A stretch of DNA of 64,000 nucleotides, taken from positions 248,001-312,000 of the forward strand of contig NZ_CABFVU010000002.1 of NCBI RefSeq assembly GCF_902150045.1, read 5' to 3'. This DNA comes from Chitinophaga polysaccharea (GTDB lineage: Bacteria > Bacteroidota > Bacteroidia > Chitinophagales > Chitinophagaceae). The translations under genes were made by a program, and so were the position numbers. This document shows positions 25,705-34,242 of this stretch, piece after piece; within the stretch, counting starts at the first letter, position 1; the number at the start of each line of letters is the position of its first letter. The notes beneath the pieces are model-generated. The model was given only the letters and a program-made list of their open reading frames with translations, was not told where the DNA came from and ran no database searches.

Positions 25705-28489
25705 CACTGATCTGAATTTTTCTATCCGCCTTTGTTTTTCTATCCACCGCTTCTTTAATATTATATATCACCGTTTCATGTAACCGCTGATGATCACTAA
25801 ATAAACGGTTTATATGCATATGAAAGAAATCGGTAAGAAGTGGCATAACCCTTATACCTTCCAGCTCTTTCAGTACGCTAAAATATTGGTCGGAAATCCT
25901 TTGGAGTTCCCGTTTTTGTGTTTCATCCAGCAAACTGTCATCCAGTAGATGCTGGTCACGCGTATATTGGTTAATCTGTTTAAAACCCTCTCCTTTTAAG
26001 CCATGTTCATGATTGTAGCCGTCCCTGATTTTCTGAAGCCAGTTTTGAACTGTTTCAGAATCCAGAGATAATCTGCTTATAATGCCGGTCAACAGTATTA
26101 TTGCAAGTCGATATTTCAACGGATCGGGTAATTGAAGAATCTGAAGAGTATATCGCGTGTCAAAACAAAACAGCGCTTCAACTCTATCAATACCTGCAAA
26201 TCCATAACGCTCCATCTCTCGTTTATAAACCTTGACCTGGAAATCTGAAACTATTCTTTTTTGCATTACTTCTTCAAGCAAGGCTTTAAGGTTAGTTAGC
26301 AAAGCCTGGGCATCTTCAGCTTTTCGGAGCAAAAAACGTACACGTAAGTGATCCTGGGGTTCATTATAACGGATAAAAAACCACTTGTCGATAGTTGACC
26401 GCTGCTCATCTGCAAAAGCATTTAACTTAAATAATATACTGTTAGCATGATTGGTATGACTGTAGATCTCGCAATATAACCATTCAGATCCCGGAGGGAA
26501 GAATCCCTGTTCTTTTTTTGAATCAATCCATATCGGCCTTGCCTTATAATATACATTTTCATGATGGTTTAATGCAGCAACAAACTGTGCCATATATGGT
26601 TTGCCATGCTCATCTGTGACCAAAGATCTTTCCGGCAATATTGCCTCTTCAACCGTGATTTCTTTTTTGCTTCTAAGAAGCGAAAATAAAAATTCGTAAT
26701 CTTGGCCGTTATCCAAATCAAGAACAAGTGTTTGATCAGCCTGTCCAATACGTATAAAGCGCGGTGCTTGACGCTGTTTTAAATGCTCTTTAAGCCGTTC
26801 TGCAGTCAGATCTTTGATATGATCAATGGAGACAGTCCATTGGGCTCTTCCCAAAACGATATTTCTGAATTGAATCCTTGGATACTGTCTTAATCCCGGC
26901 AATAGTCCGGAGATCTGGGGTAGAAATTCCGTCTTAAGGCCGTAATGCATATAATCACATAGAAATTTGAGCAGTGGCAGACTGGAGCGTTCAAAATTAT
27001 AGGCAGTGGCCATTCTAGGAACAACACGTTTGCCGAGGCGCCTGCTGAAAAGTACGATCTCGTTTCCAGACATTCGGATATATAGCTCCCCGAGTGTAAT
27101 AAATTCGGGCAAAGTACTATAAGACAAAATGGGTAGCTCATAATCATAAATAGAACTTCGTCGGTTTACATTATCCACATGAATTTCGCAGAGGTATCCG
27201 ATGTCAAAGAAAACCACTTCAGCATTTGCTTCAGTTTCAAGTGATGCCTGCTGTCTGCAGAAATCTAATATCCCTTTATCGGCTATCGTAAATCTTCCTG
27301 CAATTTGATTAAAACTATAGCCGCCGATATGGTCCAATATCAAAAGGTCATCAGAGATTGAAAATATACAACTTATGCTATTGGCCATTTTCTTTGGTGA
27401 AGATCTTTTTTCTGATAAAGGAAGAACAGCTTCAAGATTGATACAGGATGGGACTTCAAATTCGAAAGCAGAAGCGAAAAGTTCTTTATAGGTATCTTTA
27501 CGTTTATTGTTGTTCTTTGTGCTTTGTAACAGAGAGTCTATCAAAGTGCTTGCTGAAGCCGCAGATTCCATCTTTCCATATCCTACGCCAATTTCAGGAT
27601 CGATAGCAACCATTAATGAAACTTCTTCCAGATCAAATTTCTCTTTAAAAAGGTCTCTGAATCGCTCTAGATCAGTCGTAAGCTGTTCTTGCTGCTCAAT
27701 CATGCTAAGCCTTTCTATCAATTCCGGAATTTGTTTTAGCAATTCCTTTGGAGAACCTCCTGAAATGGACCTTTGGGCTATAATATAATCCAGATAATTT
27801 TCTTCCAATTTATGACCAATGCGTGTGAAATAGTCCTCACCAATTATATTAGCATCGAGGCTCGTCACAACTAAACCAGAATGGATAAACGCTTCGACGA
27901 AATTTAGTGCCTCAGCATTCCCACCTAACTTGATTTGAAGCTTGTATATCAAATCCTGTATAGCAATACCCTGACTGGCAATTTCCAGTGCAAAAAGGAT
28001 GTTCGTATCTGATGGAATATCGTTCATCTCAAATTTATTTCCCTGCCCAGCCGTTATAAAACGGATATTTCCAGCTGCCTTATACCAGGTGGTATTGGCT
28101 TGAATAAGTGCATTTGCTTTCAAGAGATCTTGGAAAGTAAATTTTATATTTTTTTTCGTTTGCCAGTCCAGTAGTTTGTATAATGTTTGCTTACGACTGA
28201 TCTGGACTGCGTCTTTATTTATATCGTTATTAAGGAGTGAAACAGAACAAAACGCGCCAAATGGCACTGGCCTGTATTTAGCACGGTTGAAGTACTTATA
28301 TATGGTAAGCTTATGCCTCTGGGATAGCCGATCTATATCGTCAAATTCGATATCCTTAATTTCCTTATAAAAATCCGGAGATGCTGATCTAATTGCTTCC
28401 TTTAATTCAGACCAGCTTTGCTCAAGTGTCGCGCAGATTGAAAATGCGGGTGTGCGCACCAGCATCTTGTTTGCAATTTTCATTTTCAT
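25694..28489 (-). CDS. Full-length lantibiotic dehydratase (LanB type)
   Basis: A 931-residue class I lanthipeptide dehydratase. Such enzymes use glutamyl-tRNA to glutamylate Ser/Thr in a precursor peptide and then eliminate glutamate, giving dehydroamino acids. The N-terminal part has the family mark YRPVPFGAF (about residues 72-80) in the glutamylation domain; the C-terminal SpaB-like elimination domain (about 680-920) has WLYCEIYSHTNHANSILF and WFFIRYNEPQDHLRVRF. Both activities thus seem present, unlike split LanB or PEARL enzymes. No LanC cyclase or Ser/Thr-rich leader peptide lies nearby, so the substrate is unknown. It faces the LytTR regulator and carries its repeat motif upstream. 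Confidence 0.9.
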   Translation of the reverse strand: MKMKIANKMLVRTPAFSICATLEQSWSELKEAIRSASPDFYKEIKDIEFDDIDRLSQRHKLTIYKYFNRAKYRPVPFGAFCSVSLLNNDINKDAVQISRKQTLYKLLDWQTKKNIKFTFQDLLKANALIQANTTWYKAAGNIRFITAGQGNKFEMNDIPSDTNILFALEIASQGIAIQDLIYKLQIKLGGNAEALNFVEAFIHSGLVVTSLDANIIGEDYFTRIGHKLEENYLDYIIAQRSISGGSPKELLKQIPELIERLSMIEQQEQLTTDLERFRDLFKEKFDLEEVSLMVAIDPEIGVGYGKMESAASASTLIDSLLQSTKNNNKRKDTYKELFASAFEFEVPSCINLEAVLPLSEKRSSPKKMANSISCIFSISDDLLILDHIGGYSFNQIAGRFTIADKGILDFCRQQASLETEANAEVVFFDIGYLCEIHVDNVNRRSSIYDYELPILSYSTLPEFITLGELYIRMSGNEIVLFSRRLGKRVVPRMATAYNFERSSLPLLKFLCDYMHYGLKTEFLPQISGLLPGLRQYPRIQFRNIVLGRAQWTVSIDHIKDLTAERLKEHLKQRQAPRFIRIGQADQTLVLDLDNGQDYEFLFSLLRSKKEITVEEAILPERSLVTDEHGKPYMAQFVAALNHHENVYYKARPIWIDSKKEQGFFPPGSEWLYCEIYSHTNHANSILFKLNAFADEQRSTIDKWFFIRYNEPQDHLRVRFLLRKAEDAQALLTNLKALLEEVMQKRIVSDFQVKVYKREMERYGFAGIDRVEALFCFDTRYTLQILQLPDPLKYRLAIILLTGIISRLSLDSETVQNWLQKIRDGYNHEHGLKGEGFKQINQYTRDQHLLDDSLLDETQKRELQRISDQYFSVLKELEGIRVMPLLTDFFHMHINRLFSDHQRLHETVIYNIKEAVDRKTKADRKIQISANS

Positions 28490-28546
28490 GGAGTAGCAGA
28501 ACTATACTACCAATTTGAACATTTACAATGGCCATTTTTATAGAAT

Positions 28547-28603
28547 GCTATTTAAAATGCGCAGATAACTATGTGAAATGCCTAAACAGCTATCTGAAAT
28601 TAA
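28547..28603 (+). repeat. Three direct repeats, 21-bp period, upstream of LanB (set B)
   Basis: Copies of RCTATnTGAAATGC start at 28547, 28568 and 28589, again exactly 21 bp apart. They lie about 58-114 bp upstream of the LanB start, on the opposite strand in sense. The match in motif and spacing with set A at the kinase start points to shared control by one dimeric regulator, most likely the LytTR protein at 24979. Read as codons, they encode CYLKCAD, NYVKCLN and SYLK units in a 31-codon frame, an alternative I consider less likely. Confidence 0.7.
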
Positions 28604-28751
28604 TGATGATTTTTTGTCGTTAACAATTTCTGTAATTCAGAATTTGTCGGATAGGTTTCCAAGGAATGTTGAATCAATTAAAAGGACCAATCATATATTT
28701 ATATTTAATACTTTTGATGATTAACTCCAAAACCTTTCTAAATCATTCCCA

Positions 28752-29404
28752 TTGAAAATCAGACCAATTTTAATTAAACGTGCAGAGAATTTGAAAGAAT
28801 ATCCAACATTATTGGTTCGGTCGACAATTGCTGTTCTTTCCGGTTTCTTTATTATGGACTTCAATTATATTAGCACCGGGAAAAGTATTTCTGACGGAAA
28901 TTACTGGATAACAAAAAGCATAATTTGCCTTTGTACTCTATTATTATTGGAGTATAACTATCGGACGCACTTATTTTGGTCTCTTAAGTTCCAGTTCTCA
29001 GACTCCCATAAATTAACGAAAGTTGTGCTCGCGCAGATTATTTTTGGTTTGACCTTACCCCTATTATTAATTCTTCAATTGCCCCAAAACTATTCGGTAT
29101 TACATTTTTACCTACTGCAGCTGTTAATATTTCACCGGAATTAATTAGCCATCGGTCAATTGCCATGGTATTTGAATTGGAGGTACTCTTTAATTTTACT
29201 TTGCTCCTTTTCTATCTCGACCTACCTGTATATCTGAAAGAATTCAGCAGCTCTAATTTAAAGGACATTGCTATTTACCAATATGGCCAACCAGTGAGGA
29301 TCGATACCGACGAGGTTCTTGCAATTGTTCCCTATAAAGAAGGAATCAATATGCTGTTTACATCTTCCTCGGCGGCTTACCCTCTAATAAGCGAGGTGCT
29401 GTAA
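28752..29404 (+). pseudogene. LytTR-like membrane regulator, 5' part (frameshifted, IS-split)
   Basis: The remains of a membrane regulator. The first frame (28752-29144) encodes several hydrophobic helices; near the CCCCAAAA run at about 29084-29091 the plausible frame changes, and 29165-29404 continues with a helix (VLFNFTLLLFYLDLPVYL) and the start of a LytTR-like beta domain (IDTDEVLAIVPYKEGIN). The frame then ends in the IS3 element. The rest of the domain resumes at about 30667. The plan resembles the intact regulator at 13063. Both a frameshift and an insertion make it nonfunctional. Confidence 0.65.
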
Positions 29405-29465
29405 GCTTCCCTTCAAATCGTAGCATTTAAAAGTAGATAAAAATGCTAATTTTAAAGTTGAAGCA

Positions 29466-29732
29466 ATGAAAAAATCAAAATTCACAGAGAGCCAGATTCT
29501 TGGCATTTTGAAAGAGCAGGAAACGGGAAAACCCGTTGCTGAGATTTGCCGGGAGCATGGTATCAGCCAGGCGGCCTTTTATCAATGGAAAAGCAAGTAC
29601 TCAGGTCTTGAGCTTAATCAGCTCAAGCGGATGAAGGAGCTGGAAGCAGAGCTGGCCCAGTACAAGCGTATCGTAGCAGAGCAGACTTTTCAGATCACGG
29701 TAATGAAAGATGTGATTGAAAAAAAGCTTTAG
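29466..29732 (+). CDS. IS3 transposase OrfA
   Basis: An 88-residue OrfA: an N-terminal helix-turn-helix (ESQILGILKEQETGKPVAE, then REHGISQAAFYQWKSKYSG) and a C-terminal leucine-zipper-like helix (MKELEAELAQYKRIVAEQ). The frame ends just after a run A AAA AAG at 29720-29726, the classic slip site by which IS3 elements make the fused OrfAB transposase. The first 40 residues differ clearly from those of copy 2, whereas the rest is identical. Confidence 0.92.
   Translation: MKKSKFTESQILGILKEQETGKPVAEICREHGISQAAFYQWKSKYSGLELNQLKRMKELEAELAQYKRIVAEQTFQITVMKDVIEKKL
29720..29726 (+). other. Programmed -1 frameshift site of the IS3 element
   Basis: The heptamer A AAA AAG is in the orfA zero frame (codons GAA AAA AAG). 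A one-base backward slip joins orfA to an open frame running ALGPAEKRELVSYC into orfB without a stop, so the fused OrfAB can be made. The orfA stop TAG follows at 29730-29732. Confidence 0.8.
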
Positions 29733-29827
29733 GGCCTGCCGAAAAGCGAGAACTGGTTTCTTACTGCCATACGCATTACAGAACCAGTATTCGGCAGGCT
29801 TGTAATTGGTTCCACATTCAACCATCA

Positions 29828-30622
29828 GTGTATTACTACCGGCCACAACCTAAAGATGATGATCAGATAAGGATGTTGCTGTCAGAGTTGTCGATCCTTC
29901 ATAATCGTTGGGGGTTCTGGATGATGCATTATCACTTACGTCATCTGAACTATCATTGGAATCATAAGAAGGTGTACCGCATTTATACAGCCATGAAATT
30001 AAACCTGAAACGGAAGTGTAAGAAGCGTTTGCCTGCAAGAGTTATGGAGCCTTTATTACAGCCGATCCATCCCAACATTACCTGGTCTATGGACTTCATG
30101 CATGATGTGCTGAGCACAGGCGTTAATTTCCGCTCTTTGAATATTATTGATGACTATAATCGTGAATGTCTTGGCATTACTATTGACACAACATTGAACA
30201 GCAAACGTGTAATCAGACAACTGGATCAGTTAGTCGGCTGGCGTGGCGTTCCCCGGAAAATAAGGGTTGATAACGGACCTGAATTTGTGGCACAGGCTAT
30301 GGCCTCATGGGCAAGTGAACGTGGCATAGAGCTTAAATTTATAGAGAAAGGCAAACCATTTCAGAATGGATTTATGGAGCGGTTTAACCGAAGCTTCAGG
30401 GAAGAAGTTCTGGATGCTTATTGTTTTACCAGGATAAAAGAGGCTCAGGCTATGGCCCATGCATGGATGTGGATATACAACAATCAAAGACCTCATCAAT
30501 CCCTGAATTACAAGCCTCCGGTTGCATTTTTAGAGCAACATCAAAAGCAAACTAACTTCCCGACCTTCATAGCAGACGAACAATGCAACTGGGAAAAATT
30601 AGTAAATGCTGCAACAGTATGA
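29828..30622 (+). CDS. IS3 transposase OrfB (DDE integrase domain)
   Basis: A 264-residue catalytic half of the transposase. The DDE residues are visible: first Asp in ITWSMDFMHDVL, second in IRVDNGPEFVAQ, and Glu in GFMERFNRSFREEV. A C-terminal NNQRPHQSLNYKPPVAF motif is typical of IS3-type integrases. The marked start is a GTG, but the active protein is likely the OrfAB frameshift product. The gene seems intact, so this copy may still move and could mobilise the truncated copy 2 ends. Confidence 0.92.
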   Translation: MYYYRPQPKDDDQIRMLLSELSILHNRWGFWMMHYHLRHLNYHWNHKKVYRIYTAMKLNLKRKCKKRLPARVMEPLLQPIHPNITWSMDFMHDVLSTGVNFRSLNIIDDYNRECLGITIDTTLNSKRVIRQLDQLVGWRGVPRKIRVDNGPEFVAQAMASWASERGIELKFIEKGKPFQNGFMERFNRSFREEVLDAYCFTRIKEAQAMAHAWMWIYNNQRPHQSLNYKPPVAFLEQHQKQTNFPTFIADEQCNWEKLVNAATV

Positions 30623-30666
30623 CAGATCTTATTTTCCCTGGCTCCAGGGTTTATAGGGCAAAAACA

Positions 30667-30889
30667 GTATGATCAAAAATCGAAAACTCTACTTTTAATC
30701 GTTAGCAGTCAGGGTGAGCTTACAGTGCCACTAATAGAGCTAATTGACAGACTACCGGAAGACAAATTTGAATTGAGAAATAATGGCATTTTTAGAAAAA
30801 CACTGGAGCCTGCGAAAGATTCAATTATTATCAATTATATTAAAGACTGTGGCGACTATATGCTATTATGTCATTTTAGAAAGCCGTAA
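30667..30889 (+). pseudogene. LytTR-like regulator, 3' part beyond the IS3 element
   Basis: An open frame without its own start, encoding QKSKTLLLIVSSQGELTV, then LIELIDRLPEDKFELRN and SIIINYIKD before a TAA at 30887. The pattern of a strand, an acidic helix, and a strand with a KDSIIIN patch matches the second half of a LytTR domain (L..LP.F.R..S.IVN). It continues the gene broken at 29404. Confidence 0.6.
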
Positions 30890-31048
30890 CTCTCTCATTC
30901 TATGGCATAATTTTCGCTGCATAATGAGTTAGTGACGTCCCCAGCCTAAAAAGGCTCAATTCCTTTTAATTATTTGTGGAATTGTCTTTGTCGTACGAAT
31001 CGTAATATAGGTTACCCTATTAAAAAAAATTATCCTCTAAAAAGGATC

Positions 31049-31558
31049 ATGAATAAATTAAGAAGCATAATTGAACCTGATGTAGCATTAGCCGAAGAGC
31101 GGTATCCAATAGTACTGCAGGCTATACGGGATTATACAAAATTAATCGATGAATCCGGGGACGAGTCTTTAGATGCCTACACAAAACTTACTACTATCCT
31201 CCATGAGCTTACAGGGAAAGATATGGCAGCCTATAACCTCGATGAATGGTGGGAGGAGGAAGGTGATGAGGTTCTGGCCTTCAGGATCAGCCTGCCATAT
31301 CCCTTAAAGGTCCCGGATTTTACGAAGGAAGAGCTTACAGAGATCGTTACCAGAATAAAAAATCCTGAGCTACCCCGTGGAAATGAAGAAAATATCACGG
31401 AAACTTTTGCCATTTATCTTGACCAATACTATCATAAACTTTTATCCCTGAATTTCGAAAATTATGATATCAAGCAATTTCAAAGGAACAAGGACAAAAG
31501 TGGTAAATATTACGAGTACAGTGTTAATGAAATTGTTGAAATGTTATGGAACAAATGA
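31049..31558 (+). CDS. Unknown protein at the head of an immunity-like cluster
   Basis: A 169-residue acidic cytoplasmic protein. The Met at 31049 is preferred to the one at 30974, which would add a basic, Tyr- and Asn-rich stretch with no parallel in the rest. The body is helical and Glu/Asp-rich (AYNLDEWWEEEGDEVL). It overlaps the next gene, a colicin-immunity-like protein, by 4 or 13 bp depending on its start. Small size, acidity and neighbour suggest an immunity role, but I do not recognise the family. Confidence 0.55.
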   Translation: MNKLRSIIEPDVALAEERYPIVLQAIRDYTKLIDESGDESLDAYTKLTTILHELTGKDMAAYNLDEWWEEEGDEVLAFRISLPYPLKVPDFTKEELTEIVTRIKNPELPRGNEENITETFAIYLDQYYHKLLSLNFENYDIKQFQRNKDKSGKYYEYSVNEIVEMLWNK

Positions 31559-31764
31559 ATAAAGATGCATTGGTTGAGCTGGTTAATAAGATCAGGAATG
31601 CAGAAGGTCAGACTGAAGAAGAAAATGATGCTCTTCTTGATTTATTTTTAGAAAACGTTCCAGATCCGGAAGCAGCCAATTATATTTATGAAAAAGAGTA
31701 CGAAGACCTTACTTCCGAAGAAATTGTAAATAAAGCGCTGGCTTATAAATCTATTCAACTGTAA
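31555..31764 (+). CDS. Bacteriocin immunity-like protein (Colicin/Pyocin immunity family)
   Basis: A 69-residue acidic helical protein (start at 31555 overlaps the upstream stop as ATGA; an in-frame Met at 31546 is also possible). The pattern LVNKIRNAEGQTEEENDALL, then FLENVPDPEAANYIYE and a C-terminal SEEIVNKALAYKSIQL, matches immunity proteins of nuclease colicins in layout: four short helices with acidic loops that cover a DNase or RNase active site. No matching toxin is in the window, so it may protect against a relative's bacteriocin. Confidence 0.6.
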   Translation: MNKDALVELVNKIRNAEGQTEEENDALLDLFLENVPDPEAANYIYEKEYEDLTSEEIVNKALAYKSIQL

Positions 31765-31767
31765 AAT

Positions 31768-32382
31768 ATGGAAACCACGTTTACCCAATTGCTCATGAGT
31801 TCAAGTGAACGCGAGACATTTGCGCAATTTTCCTTTACCGACAGAGAAGAACTGCTCGAATACCTTTTTAAGCATCGGCTTCTGCTGCTAGTAGATTGGA
31901 AGGGAGAAGAGGAAGACTGGCAGATAGGCAACTTCTTGCAGAAAAGAACCCGAGCCTTATTCGGAGAACCACTAAGCGTGCATGAACCCTATTCTAAATT
32001 GATAGCTGAGGTAAAAAATGGCAGAATGGTTGTGGGAGACAGTGTAACATTTCTTCTAAAACAGTTCAAGGCACAGTTAAAAAAAATTGGATTAACCATA
32101 GTGCTACTGGAACTTGGAAATGACAGTTACTACCTTGGCTTGATGAAGCAAACGGACATTGATAAATTAAAGAAGCAAACCGATATCGCATGGAAGTTTG
32201 TTGTATTTGGTAATTCAAGAGGTGAGGTACTTTATACCGTAAACTGTGAATGTGGCAGCACGAATGTCTGGCAGGTCAAACGTGGAGAAATCATAACTGA
32301 TGATACCTGCCAGGACTGTGAAAGGCAACTCTTTGATGCAAATGGAAACTGTCCATTTAAGGTTATCAAGGATTATATTTAG
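31768..32382 (+). CDS. Unknown protein with a C-terminal Cys cluster (DUF6630-like?)
   Basis: A 204-residue protein starting 3 bp after the immunity-like gene. An N-terminal helical region includes LLLLVDWKGEEEDWQ, a segment I loosely associate with DUF6630-type proteins; that match is uncertain. The C-terminal part has four Cys in the order CEC then CQDC near residues 160-185, a possible zinc ribbon. It could be an immunity or stress protein of the same cluster. Confidence 0.5.
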   Translation: METTFTQLLMSSSERETFAQFSFTDREELLEYLFKHRLLLLVDWKGEEEDWQIGNFLQKRTRALFGEPLSVHEPYSKLIAEVKNGRMVVGDSVTFLLKQFKAQLKKIGLTIVLLELGNDSYYLGLMKQTDIDKLKKQTDIAWKFVVFGNSRGEVLYTVNCECGSTNVWQVKRGEIITDDTCQDCERQLFDANGNCPFKVIKDYI

Positions 32383-32392
32383 TTAAGAGCAT

Positions 32393-33250
32393 ATGAAGTT
32401 TAAATACATTTTTGTTCTGTTGGGCATCCTACTGGCGAATGTCGTCGGCGCACAAAATGCAATAAAACCGGCGACCCCGGACTTTAGTAAATTATCGATT
32501 CCCGAAAACCGTGCAGTTTATAAAGTAACGGTTGAAGCAGAAAAGACCCCATATAGGGTCTTTATAAATGACATTCCATTAATGAGCACAAGCATTTCGG
32601 GAAGCTTAAGTTTCTTTGCCAATTCAGCAATTCTCAATAGCGGTGTGCAACGGATCAGGATAGATTATAAGTCCGAGGCTAAAGCAGGTAGTAGCCTCAA
32701 GGCGATTGTAGCGGAAACTGCCTGGCAAAAAGGCGGTGGCCTGAAAGAACCGAAAGAACTATGGAGATTTGAAGGCAAGGGCGCTAATTCGGGCACCTTC
32801 TACGCCGATGTCCCCCATAAAATAACCGGCTGGCAACAAAGCACAGTGGTAAATAAGGATGACAGAGTAAGAATGACAAAAGCCCAATCCTGGTTCATGC
32901 AGATGGCTGAATACCTGAAAGCGGGAAATGGCAATGCATTTATGGGAATGCTATCTGGTGCGGAAATGCTTGTATTTAAGACTAACTATTTGTCAGAAGC
33001 CGAAGCAATACAACAGTATAACGGCTGGAAAAATTACATTAATAAAGGTGGCATTAAGCTTGGTGGATTAAAAAGCTCATATGTAGAAATCGTCGGTGAT
33101 GGAAAACTATTACATCTGGTAAAGCCATCCGGAGAGGGGGCACTTGCCATAATTCAAGGAACACGTAAAACTGTTGTTGATATTTTCGTCCATTTTCCCA
33201 ATGGCCAAAATGAACCTGAAGCAGTAATGGTTAATATGGTAGAATACTAA
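32393..33250 (+). CDS. Exported protein of unknown function (285 residues)
   Basis: A secreted protein with signal peptide MKFKYIFVLLGILLANVVGA followed by Gln. The mature part has a beta-rich N-terminal half (YKVTVEAEKTPYRVFINDIP) resembling a small binding domain, and a C-terminal half with helices and strands (AEYLKAGNGNAFMGMLSG). It follows the Cys-cluster gene by 10 bp and probably belongs to the same operon. I recognise no family; a periplasmic immunity or chaperone role is possible but unsupported. Confidence 0.55.
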   Translation: MKFKYIFVLLGILLANVVGAQNAIKPATPDFSKLSIPENRAVYKVTVEAEKTPYRVFINDIPLMSTSISGSLSFFANSAILNSGVQRIRIDYKSEAKAGSSLKAIVAETAWQKGGGLKEPKELWRFEGKGANSGTFYADVPHKITGWQQSTVVNKDDRVRMTKAQSWFMQMAEYLKAGNGNAFMGMLSGAEMLVFKTNYLSEAEAIQQYNGWKNYINKGGIKLGGLKSSYVEIVGDGKLLHLVKPSGEGALAIIQGTRKTVVDIFVHFPNGQNEPEAVMVNMVEY

Positions 33251-33320
33251 CGTCATCTTTCATTAAAGCATCGTGTAAAACATAATTACCCTCAATACAA
33301 ATGATTTAATGCAAATAAAA

Positions 33321-33346
33321 GGAGTATTTCAGCAAAGAAATACTCC
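33321..33346. terminator. Bidirectional terminator between 33250 and 33374
   Basis: GGAGTATTTC (33321-33330) pairs perfectly with GAAATACTCC (33337-33346) around a 6-base loop. It lies in the gap between convergent genes; on the minus strand it is followed by a T-rich run, favouring termination of the leftward lipoprotein gene. Confidence 0.75.
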
Positions 33347-33373
33347 TCAGTTTCAGGATTTGTCGAATTGGTA

Positions 33374-34135
33374 TCAATAACCAAATGCCAAAAGCATCAT
33401 CGCACTATCCAAGGCAGCATCTTCCAACACATACCTAAAACTCATGTAGCTGAATAGGCTGACCAAAGCTCCATGTGCATCAGCAAGTCCTCCAAGCAAT
33501 CCCCTAAAAAAACCACGAAGAAAGTTAGTTTCATTAAGGTTTTCATTTTTCGGAACGGCCTCCATCCAAAACCACATTGAATGTCGAATTATGGAGGTAA
33601 AATGTAATAATTGATCTGCTTCTGTCCTACTAATCTTTATTTTACCTTTGAGTACCTGCTGTTCAAGAGTTATGATTTTCTGTTTAAATGTGTTATAGTC
33701 ATCAGGAACTTTCATTTCATAAGCAGCATAGATGATGCTATTGACCACCTGTGCAAGAACATCAGAGCATGGCAGTTCTTTTGTTAAGGCGAGAATTGGG
33801 ACATTATCATACCTACGGTAAATTTCGTCTCTTTCATCGATCGACTTCATAAGGTTCCCACCATAACGATTCTCAAAATATTCCACGACGTATTTCTTTT
33901 TAAGGTCTTTACTGAAATCCTTTTTCACCGTGAGCTTTTGATACACATAGGCTAGAGCCTGGTTGTGAATGATCCCAATGGAATCGGCTGGATTTTCGGG
34001 GTTCTCAGGACGATCCAATTTTATTGCTTTTTTTGCGACCTTGGTTATTGTATTTGTATTTTCCGGTTTTGTAACATCCTTGCTGCATCCTACAGTCAGA
34101 GCTACAACCATAAGGCATATCATTTTAATTTTCAT
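33374..34135 (-). CDS. Lipoprotein of the 10679/34243 family
   Basis: A 253-residue lipoprotein; the Met at 34135 gives a good signal and lipobox (MKIKMICLMVVALTVGC). The mature N terminus has NPADSIGIIHNQALAYVYQKL, matching the NPF...HN motif of the other two family members, and later a HSMWFWMEAV segment parallel to YYYWHE and AYYWFN. The C terminus is hydrophobic and Gly-rich (GFFRGLLGGLADAHGALVSL). It lies after the next lipoprotein on the same strand. The role is unknown; the tail suggests membrane contact. Confidence 0.68.
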   Translation of the reverse strand: MKIKMICLMVVALTVGCSKDVTKPENTNTITKVAKKAIKLDRPENPENPADSIGIIHNQALAYVYQKLTVKKDFSKDLKKKYVVEYFENRYGGNLMKSIDERDEIYRRYDNVPILALTKELPCSDVLAQVVNSIIYAAYEMKVPDDYNTFKQKIITLEQQVLKGKIKISRTEADQLLHFTSIIRHSMWFWMEAVPKNENLNETNFLRGFFRGLLGGLADAHGALVSLFSYMSFRYVLEDAALDSAMMLLAFGY

Positions 34136-34242
34136 TCTTGTGTAATTTAAGTGATTGGGCATTGGGGATTGATTTGTGTAAATTCAACAATTGTAAAATA
34201 AGCATAGAGAAGCCGGCTAGCATAAAGAATAACGGATATCTA

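Larger units (their letters stand above)
29400..30666 (+). mobile_element. IS3-family element, copy 1
   Basis: It carries the two usual overlapping-frame genes, orfA (29466-29732) and orfB (29828-30622). The proposed ends are TGTAAGCTTCCC on the left and the complement of TGTTTTTGCCC on the right, a weak inverted repeat with TG...CA tips; no clear target duplication was found, so the ends are approximate. It splits the LytTR-like gene around it. A second, truncated copy lies at 41101-41798 in opposite orientation and is almost identical from the middle of orfA onward. Confidence 0.75.
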
